NCBI GenBank assembly: GCA_965658445.1
Contig: CBFHSF010000005.1
Span: 106,258-170,257 of the forward strand
Source of the DNA: CBFHSF01 sp965658445
GTDB lineage: Bacteria > Bacteroidota > Bacteroidia > Flavobacteriales > Schleiferiaceae
DNA length: 64,000 bases
Direction of reading: 5' to 3'
Of the stretch, positions 54,184 to 63,346 are shown in pieces (the first letter of the stretch is position 1; each line of letters begins with the position of its first letter). The position numbers and the translations under genes were made by a program. The notes below the pieces were generated by a model. It ran no database searches and was not told the origin of the DNA. It saw only the letters and a program-made list of their open reading frames with translations.

Positions 54184-55575
54184 ATGAAAAATAAGTACAC
54201 GGATTTAATAGAACAGACTTTTGATTGGCCTCAGGAAGAGTTTTCTGTGGAAAATCAAAATCTCAACTGGAATGATATTCCCTTGATGGATATCATTGAA
54301 CAGTACGGGACGCCACTAAAGATTACCTACCTCCCCAAGATTTCAGATCAGATACAAAGAGCCAAGCGCATATTTAATGTGGCTATGGCTAAAGTGGATT
54401 ACCGAGGGAGTTACAACTATTGCTACTGTACCAAGAGCAGTCATTTTAGCCACGTCCTTACCGAGGCCCTCAAAAACGATATTTACATAGAGACCTCTTC
54501 GGCCTTTGATTTAAATATTGTAGACTCTTTTATTGAAGAGGGAAAAATCAAAAAAGATCACTTCATCGTCTGCAACGGCTATAAGAAGGAACAGTACGTA
54601 GAAAATATAGCACGTCTAATCAATAGAGGGTTTTCCAATACCATTCCGGTAATGGACAACAAATCTGAGGTAGACCAGCTGTCTGAGTTGGTAAAGGACA
54701 AGGCCAAAATCGGAATTCGGATTGCCTCTGAAGAGGAGCCCAAGTTTGAATTTTACACCTCCCGATTGGGCATTGGCTACAAGGACATTCTGCCCTTTTA
54801 CGAGGAGAAGATCAAGGACAGCGACAAGTTGGAGCTCAAGATGCTTCACTTCTTTATCAATACAGGTATCAATGACACCGCATACTATTGGAATGAGCTG
54901 CTCAAATGTGTGAACGTTTACATTCAGCTTAAGAAGATTTGTCCCAGTGTAGACAGTTTGAATATTGGTGGAGGCTTTCCCATTAAAAACAGTTTGGCCT
55001 TTGATTTTGACTACGAGTATATGGCAGAAGAGATCATTGCTCAAATCAAAACGGCCTGTGACCAAGCGCGGATTCCCGAGCCCAATATCTTTACAGAATT
55101 TGGTTCGTACACTGTGGGTGAAGCCGGAGCCACATTCTTTTCCATTCTCGGTCAAAAATCACAGAACGACAGAGAAAAGTGGAGCATGATAGACGGTAGC
55201 TTTATGACCACCTTGCCAGATTCTTGGGCCATAAACAAACGATTTGTGATGCTGCCCATAAATAACTGGGAGCGCGAGTACGAGCGCGTTTTACTGGGAG
55301 GCCTGACTTGTGACAGCGATGACTACTACAATTCAGAGCAGCATTCCAACGCCATTTTCTTACCCAAACACACAGCGCCCGGAGAACAGATTATCGGGTT
55401 TTTCAATACGGGTGCCTACCAAGAATCCCTTGCCGGGTTTGGCGGAATTCAGCATTGCTTGTTACCTTCCCCCAAGCACGTAGTAATTGATAGAGACGAA
55501 AACGGAGAGTTGAGAACGCGACTCTTTGCCAAAGAACAGAGCTACAAATCCATGCTCAAAATATTAGGATACTAG
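54184..55575 (+). CDS. speA: Arginine decarboxylase (PLP-dependent, Bacteroidota type)
   Basis: 463 aa, much shorter than E. coli SpeA but normal for the Bacteroidota form. The Lys that should bind PLP is in YCYCTKSSHF (about residue 83), and the glycine-rich phosphate site is LNIGGGFPIKNS. CDSDDYYNSEQ near the end resembles the C-x-S/D-D site of alanine-racemase-fold decarboxylases. It makes agmatine from arginine, though other basic amino acids cannot be excluded by sequence alone. The next gene begins 5 bases after its stop, so the two are an operon. Confidence 0.88.
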   Translation: MKNKYTDLIEQTFDWPQEEFSVENQNLNWNDIPLMDIIEQYGTPLKITYLPKISDQIQRAKRIFNVAMAKVDYRGSYNYCYCTKSSHFSHVLTEALKNDIYIETSSAFDLNIVDSFIEEGKIKKDHFIVCNGYKKEQYVENIARLINRGFSNTIPVMDNKSEVDQLSELVKDKAKIGIRIASEEEPKFEFYTSRLGIGYKDILPFYEEKIKDSDKLELKMLHFFINTGINDTAYYWNELLKCVNVYIQLKKICPSVDSLNIGGGFPIKNSLAFDFDYEYMAEEIIAQIKTACDQARIPEPNIFTEFGSYTVGEAGATFFSILGQKSQNDREKWSMIDGSFMTTLPDSWAINKRFVMLPINNWEREYERVLLGGLTCDSDDYYNSEQHSNAIFLPKHTAPGEQIIGFFNTGAYQESLAGFGGIQHCLLPSPKHVVIDRDENGELRTRLFAKEQSYKSMLKILGY

Positions 55576-55580
55576 AAATC

Positions 55581-56582
55581 ATGAGTCAAACGAATACAAA
55601 GCAAAAGACACAAAGAAATGCGATTTCTTCCTTTATGGAAACGCATTACAAGCACTTTAACGCAGCGGCCATGATGGATGCCGCCAAGGGCTACGAAACA
55701 CATTTGGCCGAAGGCGGTAAAATGATGGTTACCCTCGCCGGAGCCATGTCTACGGCAGAGCTCGGAATTTCCCTAGCCGAAATGATTCGCGCCGGAAAGA
55801 TTGACATCATCTCTTGTACAGGAGCCAACCTGGAAGAGGACCTTATGAATTTGGTGGCCCACTCTCATTACGAGCGCGTACCCAATTACCGAGACCTCAC
55901 GCCTCAGCAGGAGAGAGAACTTTTGGATAGAGGACTCAACCGCGTAACGGATACTTGTATCCCCGAAGAAGAAGCCTTCAGACGATTGCAATCGCACATA
56001 CACGAAAAGTGGACGACGGCTCAAGAAAAGGGTGAGCGCTACTTCCCGCACGAGTACATGTACCAAATGTTGTTGTCCGGAGAATTGGAGCAGTATTACG
56101 AGATAGATCCCAAAAATTCTTGGATGATCGCTGCGGCGGAAAGAAACCTTCCCATCGTAGTTCCCGGCTGGGAAGACTCTACCATGGGGAATATTTTTGC
56201 TTCTTACTGCTACAAAGGAGAGCTCAATCCTCAGACCGTAAAAAGCGGCATTGAATACATGATGTGGTTGTCGGATTGGTATATCCAAAACAGCGAGGGC
56301 AAAGGCGTAGGATTCTTCCAGATTGGAGGAGGGATTGCCGGTGACTTCCCCATCTGTGTGGTTCCCATGTTGTATCAAGACCTAGAAATGGAAGACATTC
56401 CTTTCTGGTCGTACTTCTGTCAGATTTCGGATTCTACCACGAGCTATGGATCGTATTCTGGGGCCGTACCCAACGAGAAGATTACATGGGGAAAATTGGA
56501 TGCTGACACCCCAAAATTCATTGTGGAATCGGACGCTACCATTGTGGCACCCCTTATTTTTGCTTGGCTTTTGAATTGGTAG
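55581..56582 (+). CDS. Deoxyhypusine-synthase-like protein
   Basis: 333 aa. NAD-site phrases such as VTLAGAMSTAELG, SCTGANLEEDL and QIGGGIAGDFP match the deoxyhypusine synthase (DHS) fold. The segment EKITWGKL near residue 305 carries the Lys that forms the imine intermediate in DHS. Bacteria have no eIF5A, so such enzymes are thought to transfer the aminobutyl group to a small amine, as homospermidine synthase does. Placement directly after the decarboxylase suggests a polyamine pathway. The product is inferred, not shown. Confidence 0.88.
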   Translation: MSQTNTKQKTQRNAISSFMETHYKHFNAAAMMDAAKGYETHLAEGGKMMVTLAGAMSTAELGISLAEMIRAGKIDIISCTGANLEEDLMNLVAHSHYERVPNYRDLTPQQERELLDRGLNRVTDTCIPEEEAFRRLQSHIHEKWTTAQEKGERYFPHEYMYQMLLSGELEQYYEIDPKNSWMIAAAERNLPIVVPGWEDSTMGNIFASYCYKGELNPQTVKSGIEYMMWLSDWYIQNSEGKGVGFFQIGGGIAGDFPICVVPMLYQDLEMEDIPFWSYFCQISDSTTSYGSYSGAVPNEKITWGKLDADTPKFIVESDATIVAPLIFAWLLNW

Positions 56583-56754
56583 TCATTGAAAACCGCCAAC
56601 ATTAAACCTTTATTTAGGGTAAGTGTTAGGGCGTGGAAAGAAAGGTTCACGAAAAAATGGATAACTTTCGGCTCTGAATCGAAGCCACGGAAACCCAAAG
56701 CGTCGAGGAAGATAAACCGTTGAAGGAAAAAACGAGGCATAGTCCTCTGATTGT

Positions 56755-57432
56755 ATGCATAAACTTGCCGTTCGAGTTGTATTGTGTTTCTCAGCATTGT
56801 GTTTCCCATTGATGGCACAAGCTCAGTTTGCACCTAAGAAGGGCGACTTCTTTTTTTACGACGCCAGCTACGATGGCCTTGTCGTACCCAACGACGCCTA
56901 CCAAACCAGAGGTTTTTCCAATGGGCACAACTTCTCCATGACGGGGGACTACGTGTTTTCTAGGAGTCACTGGTCAGTCGGCTATGGATTGGGAATAGGC
57001 TCTCACAATATCTACAGCAATATATACGTGCGATCGGATGCCAACGGAAATCAATTGATTTCTCTGTACGATCCAGATACTACCAACCTCAAGGAAACCA
57101 AGGTAAACTTCAAATACGTAGACCTTCCCTTTGAACTTAGATACCGATCAGCCTTGGACAAAAAAGGTCGTTACTGGAGAGTGTACTTGGGGACGAAAGT
57201 CGGTTATAGATATGCGTTTTACTCGGAGATTCGCAAAGGCAACAACCACATCAAGGACCTTAACAGCAGTCACATAAAAAACTGGCGTTGGGTAGGGTAT
57301 TTGCGCGTGGGTCACGGTTACTTTAACGCGACCTTCCAGTACAACTTCTTGCCGCTCTGGGAAATTCCCAACGATACGGAATCTCTAAACGGAGCCCGCA
57401 TGTGGAGTGCAGGGGTCAGTCTCTCTTTATAA
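56755..57432 (+). CDS. Outer-membrane beta-barrel protein, unknown function
   Basis: 225 aa. A signal peptide (VVLCFSALCFPLMAQAQ) is followed by repeated beta strands with aromatic girdles (for example WSVGYGLGIGSH, LPFELRYRS, YLGTKVGYRYAFYSEI) and a last strand MWSAGVSLSL. This suits a small 8- to 10-stranded barrel of the OmpW/PorT-like kind. No ligand can be inferred. rsmI starts 10 bases after its stop. Confidence 0.75.
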   Translation: MHKLAVRVVLCFSALCFPLMAQAQFAPKKGDFFFYDASYDGLVVPNDAYQTRGFSNGHNFSMTGDYVFSRSHWSVGYGLGIGSHNIYSNIYVRSDANGNQLISLYDPDTTNLKETKVNFKYVDLPFELRYRSALDKKGRYWRVYLGTKVGYRYAFYSEIRKGNNHIKDLNSSHIKNWRWVGYLRVGHGYFNATFQYNFLPLWEIPNDTESLNGARMWSAGVSLSL

Positions 57433-57442
57433 AAGCAATGTC

Positions 57443-58114
57443 ATGAAGCCCATTTCTCTTTTTGTTGTTCCCACGCCCATTGGCAACTTGGAGGATATGA
57501 CCTTTCGAGCCATTCGCGTGCTCAAGGAGGTGGACATGATTTTGGCAGAGGACACGAGGACTTCCGGCAAGCTGCTCAAGCATTTTGAAATTTCTACCCC
57601 CATGCAGTCTCACCACATGCACAACGAGCACAAGGATGCGGAAAAATGGGTGCAGGCCATGGAGGGCGGAAAAGTCCTCGCTGTGATTTCGGATGCGGGA
57701 ACACCGGCCATATCGGATCCTGGATTTCTCTTGGTGCGTGCCGCCTTAGAGGCAGGATTGGAAGTTCAATGTTTGCCAGGCGCTACGGCCTTTGTGCCGG
57801 CTTTGGTGTCTTCGGGATTTCCTTGTGATACCTTCCACTTTGAAGGGTTTTTGCCCGTCAAAAAAGGTCGCAAGACCAAGTGGGAATCTTTAGTGGCCAA
57901 GAGAGAAACCATCGTGCTCTACGAGAGTCCACACAAAATTCAGAAGACGCTCAAAGAGATCGCTGAATACTTCGGCGCAAGCCAAAAAGTGTCCATTAGC
58001 CGCGAGATTTCTAAGAAGTTCGAAGAGCATTTGCGCGGTGAAGTCTCTGACCTTCTCAAGCGCATTGAAGCCCAGCCCATCAAGGGAGAAATGGTTGTGG
58101 TCATTTCCAAGTAA
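57443..58114 (+). CDS. rsmI: 16S rRNA (cytidine(1402)-2'-O)-methyltransferase
   Basis: 223 aa from ATG 57443. The tetrapyrrole-methylase fold signature FVVPTPIGNLEDMTFRA starts the protein, followed by LAEDTRTSGKLL, ISDAGTPAISDPG, and ETIVLYESPHKI. It makes the ribose methylation at C1402 of 16S rRNA. It follows the barrel gene by 10 bases. Confidence 0.96.
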   Translation: MKPISLFVVPTPIGNLEDMTFRAIRVLKEVDMILAEDTRTSGKLLKHFEISTPMQSHHMHNEHKDAEKWVQAMEGGKVLAVISDAGTPAISDPGFLLVRAALEAGLEVQCLPGATAFVPALVSSGFPCDTFHFEGFLPVKKGRKTKWESLVAKRETIVLYESPHKIQKTLKEIAEYFGASQKVSISREISKKFEEHLRGEVSDLLKRIEAQPIKGEMVVVISK

Positions 58115-58215
58115 AAATCTAAAGAAAACACCATTTAAAACACCCCGTAAAACACTCAACGCCATTGGGTTGTTATTATCTGTAGAGAATGCATTTGCAC
58201 CTCGTATAATTTTTC

Positions 58216-58223
58216 CACCTTTG
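58216..58223 (+). promoter_or_regulatory. Near-consensus -7 box 4 bases from a start codon
   Basis: CACCTTTG, one mismatch to TAnnTTTG, four bases before ATG 58228. Confidence 0.35.
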
Positions 58224-58227
58224 TCCC

Positions 58228-59319
58228 ATGGCAGCAACGCGTCGTACTTCTAAATTGTCTTCTTGGTTTCCCAATGCACACCAACCTTTGGTGGTCGCAG
58301 GGCCTTGCAGTGCGGAGTCAGAAACGCAGGTGTTGACCATTGCCAAAGCACTGGCGCAAAATCCCAAAGTGTCTCTGTTTAGAGCGGGAGTTTGGAAGCC
58401 CAGAACGCGTCCCGGATCTTTTGAAGGCGTAGGCAAGGTGGCCCTTGGATGGTTGCAAAGCGTCAAGCGCGAAACCGGACTGCCCACCGCCGTAGAAGTG
58501 GCCAATGCCCATCACGTAGAAGCGGCTTTAGAAGCCGGAATGGACGTGCTCTGGATTGGAGCTCGTACGACGGTAAACCCGTTTTTTGTTCAGGAAATAG
58601 CAGAGTCGCTCCGCGGCGTTGACATTCGCATTTTTGTAAAGAACCCCATTCACCCCGAACTTGGTCTTTGGCTTGGCGCCATAGAAAGACTCAGTCAAGT
58701 GGGGGTAGAAAAGATATTGGCCGTGCACCGTGGTTTCTTTTCCACACAGGCGGCACCCTTTAGAAACGACCCCAAGTGGGAATTGAGTTTTGACCTTCGC
58801 GCCGAGGCTCCTGACGTTCCCATTTTGGCAGATCCTAGCCACATTGCTGGCGACAGAAATCTCATCAAAGAGGTCTCGCAGACGGCTCTGGATTTGAACC
58901 TCGACGGTTTGATGATAGAGACGCACAACGACCCCGACCGCGCCCTGAGCGATGCCGCCCAGCAGGTGACCCCAGATATGCTCAACCAGATTTTGGCCGA
59001 GCTAGAAGTCAAGAAAGAAGAGGTCTCCGATTCTGAACTGGTAAAAGTTATAGAAGAGATACGTTCGAGAATAGACGTAATCGACGAGTCTTTGCTCGCC
59101 AAGTTGTCTGAGCGCAATGAGCTGGTAGCCGAAATCGCCAAGATCAAAGAATCCGGAAAGATGACCATCTTCCAACTCAATCGCTGGTTCCAATTGGTGG
59201 GTGACAGAAGGGAGTGGGGAGAAAAACTCAACTTGGACAACTCTCTGGTTCACGACGTCTTCCAAGTCATCCACAAGCACTCCGTGGGGATGCAAACCCA
59301 ATTGAACAAGGAAAAGTAA
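58228..59319 (+). CDS. Bifunctional DAHP synthase/chorismate mutase
   Basis: 363 aa. Residues ~1-255 are a type I-beta DAHP synthase: VVAGPCSAES, GVWKPRTRPGSFEG, IGARTTVNP, VHRGFF and ADPSHIAGDR. Residues ~270-360 are an all-helical AroQ chorismate mutase: IRSRIDVIDESLLAKLSERNEL and KMTIFQLNRW. The fusion of the first shikimate step to chorismate mutase is typical in Bacteroidota and allows prephenate to control the synthase. It is flanked by rsmI and polA on the same strand. Confidence 0.96.
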   Translation: MAATRRTSKLSSWFPNAHQPLVVAGPCSAESETQVLTIAKALAQNPKVSLFRAGVWKPRTRPGSFEGVGKVALGWLQSVKRETGLPTAVEVANAHHVEAALEAGMDVLWIGARTTVNPFFVQEIAESLRGVDIRIFVKNPIHPELGLWLGAIERLSQVGVEKILAVHRGFFSTQAAPFRNDPKWELSFDLRAEAPDVPILADPSHIAGDRNLIKEVSQTALDLNLDGLMIETHNDPDRALSDAAQQVTPDMLNQILAELEVKKEEVSDSELVKVIEEIRSRIDVIDESLLAKLSERNELVAEIAKIKESGKMTIFQLNRWFQLVGDRREWGEKLNLDNSLVHDVFQVIHKHSVGMQTQLNKEK

Positions 59320-59435
59320 GTTTCCGCCTCTTTTGTTCTTCCGTTTGTCGTGATTTGCGCCGTGGTTTTGTTACATTCGTTTGGTAACAACGGTGTTGAT
59401 TCCTCACAGAGACCAACACGCCAATCACTCTCCGT

Positions 59436-62273
59436 ATGACTCCTGATAATACCGATAAGAAACTGTTTTTACTGGATGCCTATGCGCTCATTTTTAGAGC
59501 CTACTTTGCCTTTGCGAGAAATCCTCGCGTAACTTCTAAGGGCATAGACACCTCTGCAGTTTTTGGTTTTGTAACCACCTTGATGGACTTGTTGGCCAAA
59601 GAAAATCCCACGCACATTGCCGTGGTCTTTGACACCAAGGCCAAGACGGTGCGCCATGAGGAGTTTCCGGAGTACAAGGCCAACCGCGACGAAACGCCAG
59701 AAGCCATCAAAGTAGCCGTTCCCTACATCACCAAAATTTTGGAGGGCTTTAGAATTCCCGCCATTGGCGTGGATGGATACGAGGCGGATGACGTAATCGG
59801 AACCTTGGCCAAGAAAGCGGAGAAAGAAGGCTATACCACCTACATGATGACGCCCGATAAGGACTTTGGTCAGTTGGTGTCAGAAAACATCTTTATGTAC
59901 AAGCCGGGACGCTCGGGCAATCCACCGGAAGTTTTGGGAATTCCGGAGGTGTGTGAGAAATTTAAAATTGAACGCGTAGACCAAGTCATTGACTTTTTGG
60001 GGATGATGGGAGATAGCGTAGACAATATTCCCGGACTTCCTGGCGTGGGAGAGAAGACGGCGCAAAAGCTGTTGGCCCAGTACGGAAGTTTGGAAGAGAC
60101 CTTGGCTCATGCCGATGAAATCAAGGGCAAGCTCGGAGAGAAGATTCGCGACAACAAGGAGATGGGAATCCTCTCCAAAAGACTCGCTACCATTATTATT
60201 GATGCGCCCGTAGACTTTGTAGAAAGCGATATGATTCGCGAAGAGATGAATGAAGAGGCCCTTACGGAGGTGTTCAATGAATTGGAATTTAGAACGCTCA
60301 GTCGCAAGTTGTTTGGGACCAGCACATCCGCACCGTCCAGTGTTTCGCCTCCAAAGTCACAAAGCGCCGCCAGTCAAGGAAGTGGAAGCAATCAAATGGA
60401 TTTGTTTGCCGCTCCCGCTCAAGCCAATGCTGCGGAGGGGGAAGAAGCCCCTTCTGGATTTAAAGACTTGTCCAATACGGACCACCACTACCAGTGGATT
60501 AAGGACAAGGTGGCCTTGGGCTTCTTTGTAGAGTCCTTGCTCAAACAAAAATCGGTGGCCTTTGATACGGAGACCACGGGGCTGTCTGTCTTACACGACG
60601 AGTTGGTAGGACTTTCCTTTTCCTACGCTGCGGGCAAGGCCTTTTACGTACACCTTCCCACAGACAGAGCAGAAGCTACGGAGTGGTTGGGCATTATGAA
60701 GCCATTTTTCTCCAATACATCCATCGAAAAAATTGGTCAGAACATCAAGTTCGACCTTTCTATACTCAAGCAATACGGCATTGAGGTGGCCGGTCCTCTC
60801 TTTGACACCATGATTGCTCATTACTTATTGCAACCCGATATGCGCCACAACATGGACGTGTTGGCGGAGACGTATTTGGGATACAAGACGCAGTCCATTG
60901 AGGAGCTCATTGGCAAGAAGGGCAAAAATCAAAAGTCCATGCGCGACGTGGAAGTAGAGAAGATTGTGGAATACGCTGGCGAAGATGCGGACGTAACCTT
61001 CCAACTCAAACAATACTTTGAACCCCAACTTGCAGAGACGGGCGTAGACAAGGTCTTTAGAGAAATTGAAATGCCCCTTATCAGCGTCTTGGCAGATATG
61101 GAAATGGCGGGCATCGCCCTGGACGTAGACGGTCTCAATAAGTACTCCACGCAATTGGCGGGTGAAATTGCCGAGTTGGAGGAGAAGATTATGGGATATG
61201 CTGCGGCGCCCTTTAACATCGGAAGTCCCAAGCAATTGGGAGAGGTGCTCTTTGATCAGCTCAAGCTCTCCGACAAGCCCAAGAAAACCAAAAGTGGCCA
61301 GTACGCCACCTCGGAAGATATCTTGGTGGGCCTCAAGGGATCACATCCCATCATTGAGTCCATCTTGGACTACCGACAAATTGTAAAATTGAAATCTACC
61401 TATGTGGACGCCTTGCCGACGCTGGTAGATTCTTCTACCCATAGAATTCACACCACGTTTAACCAGACGGTAGCGGCTACGGGACGATTGAGTTCTACGG
61501 CTCCCAACCTGCAAAACATTCCCATCCGAACCCCTAGAGGGCAGGAAGTGNNNNNNNNNNNNNNNNNNNNNNNNNNNNNNNNNNNNNNNNNNNNNNNNNN
61601 NNNNNNNNNNNNNNNNNNNNNNNNNNNNNNNNNNNNNNNNNNNNNNNNNNNNNNNNNNNNNNNNNNNNNNNNNNNNNNNNNNNNNNNNNNNNNNNNNNNN
61701 NNNNNNNNNNNNNNNNNNNNNNNNNNNNNNNNNNNNNNNNNNNNNNNNNNNNNNNNNNNNNNNNNNNNNNNNNNNNNNNNNNNNNNNNNNNNNNNNNNNN
61801 NNNNNNNNNNNNNNNNNNNNNNNNNNNNNNNNNNNNNNNNNNNNNNNNNNNNNNNNNNNNNNNNNNNNNNNNNNNNNNNNAAAAACTACATGGACGCTCA
61901 GGTGGCCAGTGCGCGTGAGAAGGGATATGTAGAGACCATTATGGGAAGACGTCGTTACTTAAAGGACATCAACTCGCGCAACGCTGTGGTGAGAGGTCAT
62001 TCCGAGCGCAATGCCATCAACGCGCCCATTCAAGGGTCGGCGGCAGACGTGATCAAGATTGCCATGATTCACATTCACGAAGCTATGAAGCTCAAAGAAA
62101 TGCAGTCCAAAATGGTGTTGCAGGTTCACGATGAATTGGTCTTTGACGTAGTGGATTCAGAAATGGAAGACCTCACCCAATTGGTGATAGAGAAAATGGA
62201 AAAGGCCGTTAGTATTTCGGTTCCTTTAGTGGTCGATACCGGACGAGGTGACAACTGGCTGCAAGCTCATTAG
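59436..62273 (+). CDS. polA: DNA polymerase I
   Basis: 945 aa as scaffolded. The 5'-3' exonuclease domain (LLDAYALIFRAYFAF; GDSVDNIPGLPGVGEKTA) is followed by a 3'-5' exonuclease with intact acidic residues in FDTETTG (about residue 375), so proofreading is probably active. The polymerase domain includes TGRLSSTAPNLQNIPIR, then a 330-N gap that removes motif A and part of motif B; after it NAPIQGSAAD and VHDELVF (motif C) remain. Involved in replication and gap repair. Confidence 0.96.
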   Translation: MTPDNTDKKLFLLDAYALIFRAYFAFARNPRVTSKGIDTSAVFGFVTTLMDLLAKENPTHIAVVFDTKAKTVRHEEFPEYKANRDETPEAIKVAVPYITKILEGFRIPAIGVDGYEADDVIGTLAKKAEKEGYTTYMMTPDKDFGQLVSENIFMYKPGRSGNPPEVLGIPEVCEKFKIERVDQVIDFLGMMGDSVDNIPGLPGVGEKTAQKLLAQYGSLEETLAHADEIKGKLGEKIRDNKEMGILSKRLATIIIDAPVDFVESDMIREEMNEEALTEVFNELEFRTLSRKLFGTSTSAPSSVSPPKSQSAASQGSGSNQMDLFAAPAQANAAEGEEAPSGFKDLSNTDHHYQWIKDKVALGFFVESLLKQKSVAFDTETTGLSVLHDELVGLSFSYAAGKAFYVHLPTDRAEATEWLGIMKPFFSNTSIEKIGQNIKFDLSILKQYGIEVAGPLFDTMIAHYLLQPDMRHNMDVLAETYLGYKTQSIEELIGKKGKNQKSMRDVEVEKIVEYAGEDADVTFQLKQYFEPQLAETGVDKVFREIEMPLISVLADMEMAGIALDVDGLNKYSTQLAGEIAELEEKIMGYAAAPFNIGSPKQLGEVLFDQLKLSDKPKKTKSGQYATSEDILVGLKGSHPIIESILDYRQIVKLKSTYVDALPTLVDSSTHRIHTTFNQTVAATGRLSSTAPNLQNIPIRTPRGQEVXXXXXXXXXXXXXXXXXXXXXXXXXXXXXXXXXXXXXXXXXXXXXXXXXXXXXXXXXXXXXXXXXXXXXXXXXXXXXXXXXXXXXXXXXXXXXXXXXXXXXXXXXXXXXXKNYMDAQVASAREKGYVETIMGRRRYLKDINSRNAVVRGHSERNAINAPIQGSAADVIKIAMIHIHEAMKLKEMQSKMVLQVHDELVFDVVDSEMEDLTQLVIEKMEKAVSISVPLVVDTGRGDNWLQAH
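61551..61880. other. Assembly gap (330 N) in polA
   Basis: Unlike the four gaps of 98-99 N, this length may be a real estimate; 330 is a multiple of three and fits the missing ~110 residues of the polymerase palm and fingers. Confidence 0.98.
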
Positions 62274-62511
62274 TAAGCGACTTCTTACAATTACAATTTT
62301 CTCGGGAGAGTCTGACAACCAGAATTTTACAAAATTTCAAAAAGAGGTTATCCGACATTTTGGAGTTTATCCAAATATGCGGATTTAATCTTGTAGGAAT
62401 ATTCTTGGAATGCAAGAAAAGGGAACGATTTGTCTAATAAATTGTTGCACTTATCGAAAAAAATCTTCTAAGTTTATAGTCCAACTATACCACCCACTAA
62501 ATTGAAATTTT

Positions 62512-63255
62512 ATGAATCTTATTGTCTTTGATGTCGAAGGGACATTGACGGTCAAAAACCCAACTGACCGCATTTGTTTCCAAGAAGCCGCCCAACTGCT
62601 TCTAAAGTCAGATCTTGGAGAATTTGATTTTTCATCAGAAGCGTATTCCACAGATACCGAACTGGTTTTTGATCTATGGAACACTTTTAAAAAGAGAAAT
62701 CCTACCCAAGAAGAGTTTAAAGCGTTTCAAGACGCTTATTACGAAAGACTCAAGTATCACTACGTTAGAGGAAACCTCGTTTACAAACCCATGCCTGGCG
62801 CTAAGGAATTGCTGCGTTCTCTGGTAACTTCTCCCAACTGGAAGTTTATCTTGACGTCATCTTCTTGGAGCTTTGCCGCTGAGTTTAAACTCAAGGCCGC
62901 AGGTTTCTACACGCGTCACTACCACGTAAGAGGTTCTGAGGACAAGATGAGCTACGAAGATGTAATCTCTACCGCCATCCAAAGTGCCGAAACCATCTTT
63001 AAAGAGAGCAAGTTCAAGAGAACTGTTTACATTGGCGATGACTTGCCAAGCCTTAAAGCCTGTTCCAACTTGCAGATTCCCTACATGGGAATGAATCACC
63101 CCAATGAAAAGAAAGACAACGTGCTTGCTCGATTCGCACGCTTTAACATTTTCCCATCAAAAATTGAATTTTTGCGAATGATTAGAAAAGCTACTGTGCC
63201 CTCGAGGCGAAGCCTTCAACCAAAACCTGCGCTTTTTTTTATGAGTATTTTCTAG
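62512..63255 (+). CDS. HAD family hydrolase
   Basis: 247 aa. Motif I reads FDVEGTLT, where the nucleophile Asp is present and the second Asp is Glu, as in enolase-phosphatase MtnC. Motif II is LTSSSW, and motif III/IV is near YIGDDLPSLKAC. A helical cap lies between (about residues 25-95). The last ~30 residues are basic and unlike a normal HAD end, so the true end could be shorter. It is a phosphatase or phosphotransferase of unknown substrate. Confidence 0.86.
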   Translation: MNLIVFDVEGTLTVKNPTDRICFQEAAQLLLKSDLGEFDFSSEAYSTDTELVFDLWNTFKKRNPTQEEFKAFQDAYYERLKYHYVRGNLVYKPMPGAKELLRSLVTSPNWKFILTSSSWSFAAEFKLKAAGFYTRHYHVRGSEDKMSYEDVISTAIQSAETIFKESKFKRTVYIGDDLPSLKACSNLQIPYMGMNHPNEKKDNVLARFARFNIFPSKIEFLRMIRKATVPSRRSLQPKPALFFMSIF

Positions 63256-63274
63256 AGAAAAGCTAATACTTTTT

Positions 63275-63316
63275 AAAAGGGGTTTCCGTACTTTATACTC
63301 GGAAGCCCCTTTTTTT
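63275..63316 (+). terminator. Rho-independent terminator after the HAD gene
   Basis: AAAAGGGGTTTCCG / CGGAAGCCCCTTTT with one G-T pair and an 11-base loop, then T. It separates the HAD gene from the FRG gene. Confidence 0.88.
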
Positions 63317-63346
63317 ATATCCAAATTCATCCAAAGCCGCTACACA

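Noticed and set aside
47597..62435. 15-base match GGGAACGATTTGTCT at 47597-47611 and 62421-62435, both intergenic
   Set aside because: Over 64 kb and both strands a few 15-base matches are expected by chance; nothing else near the two sites agrees well.
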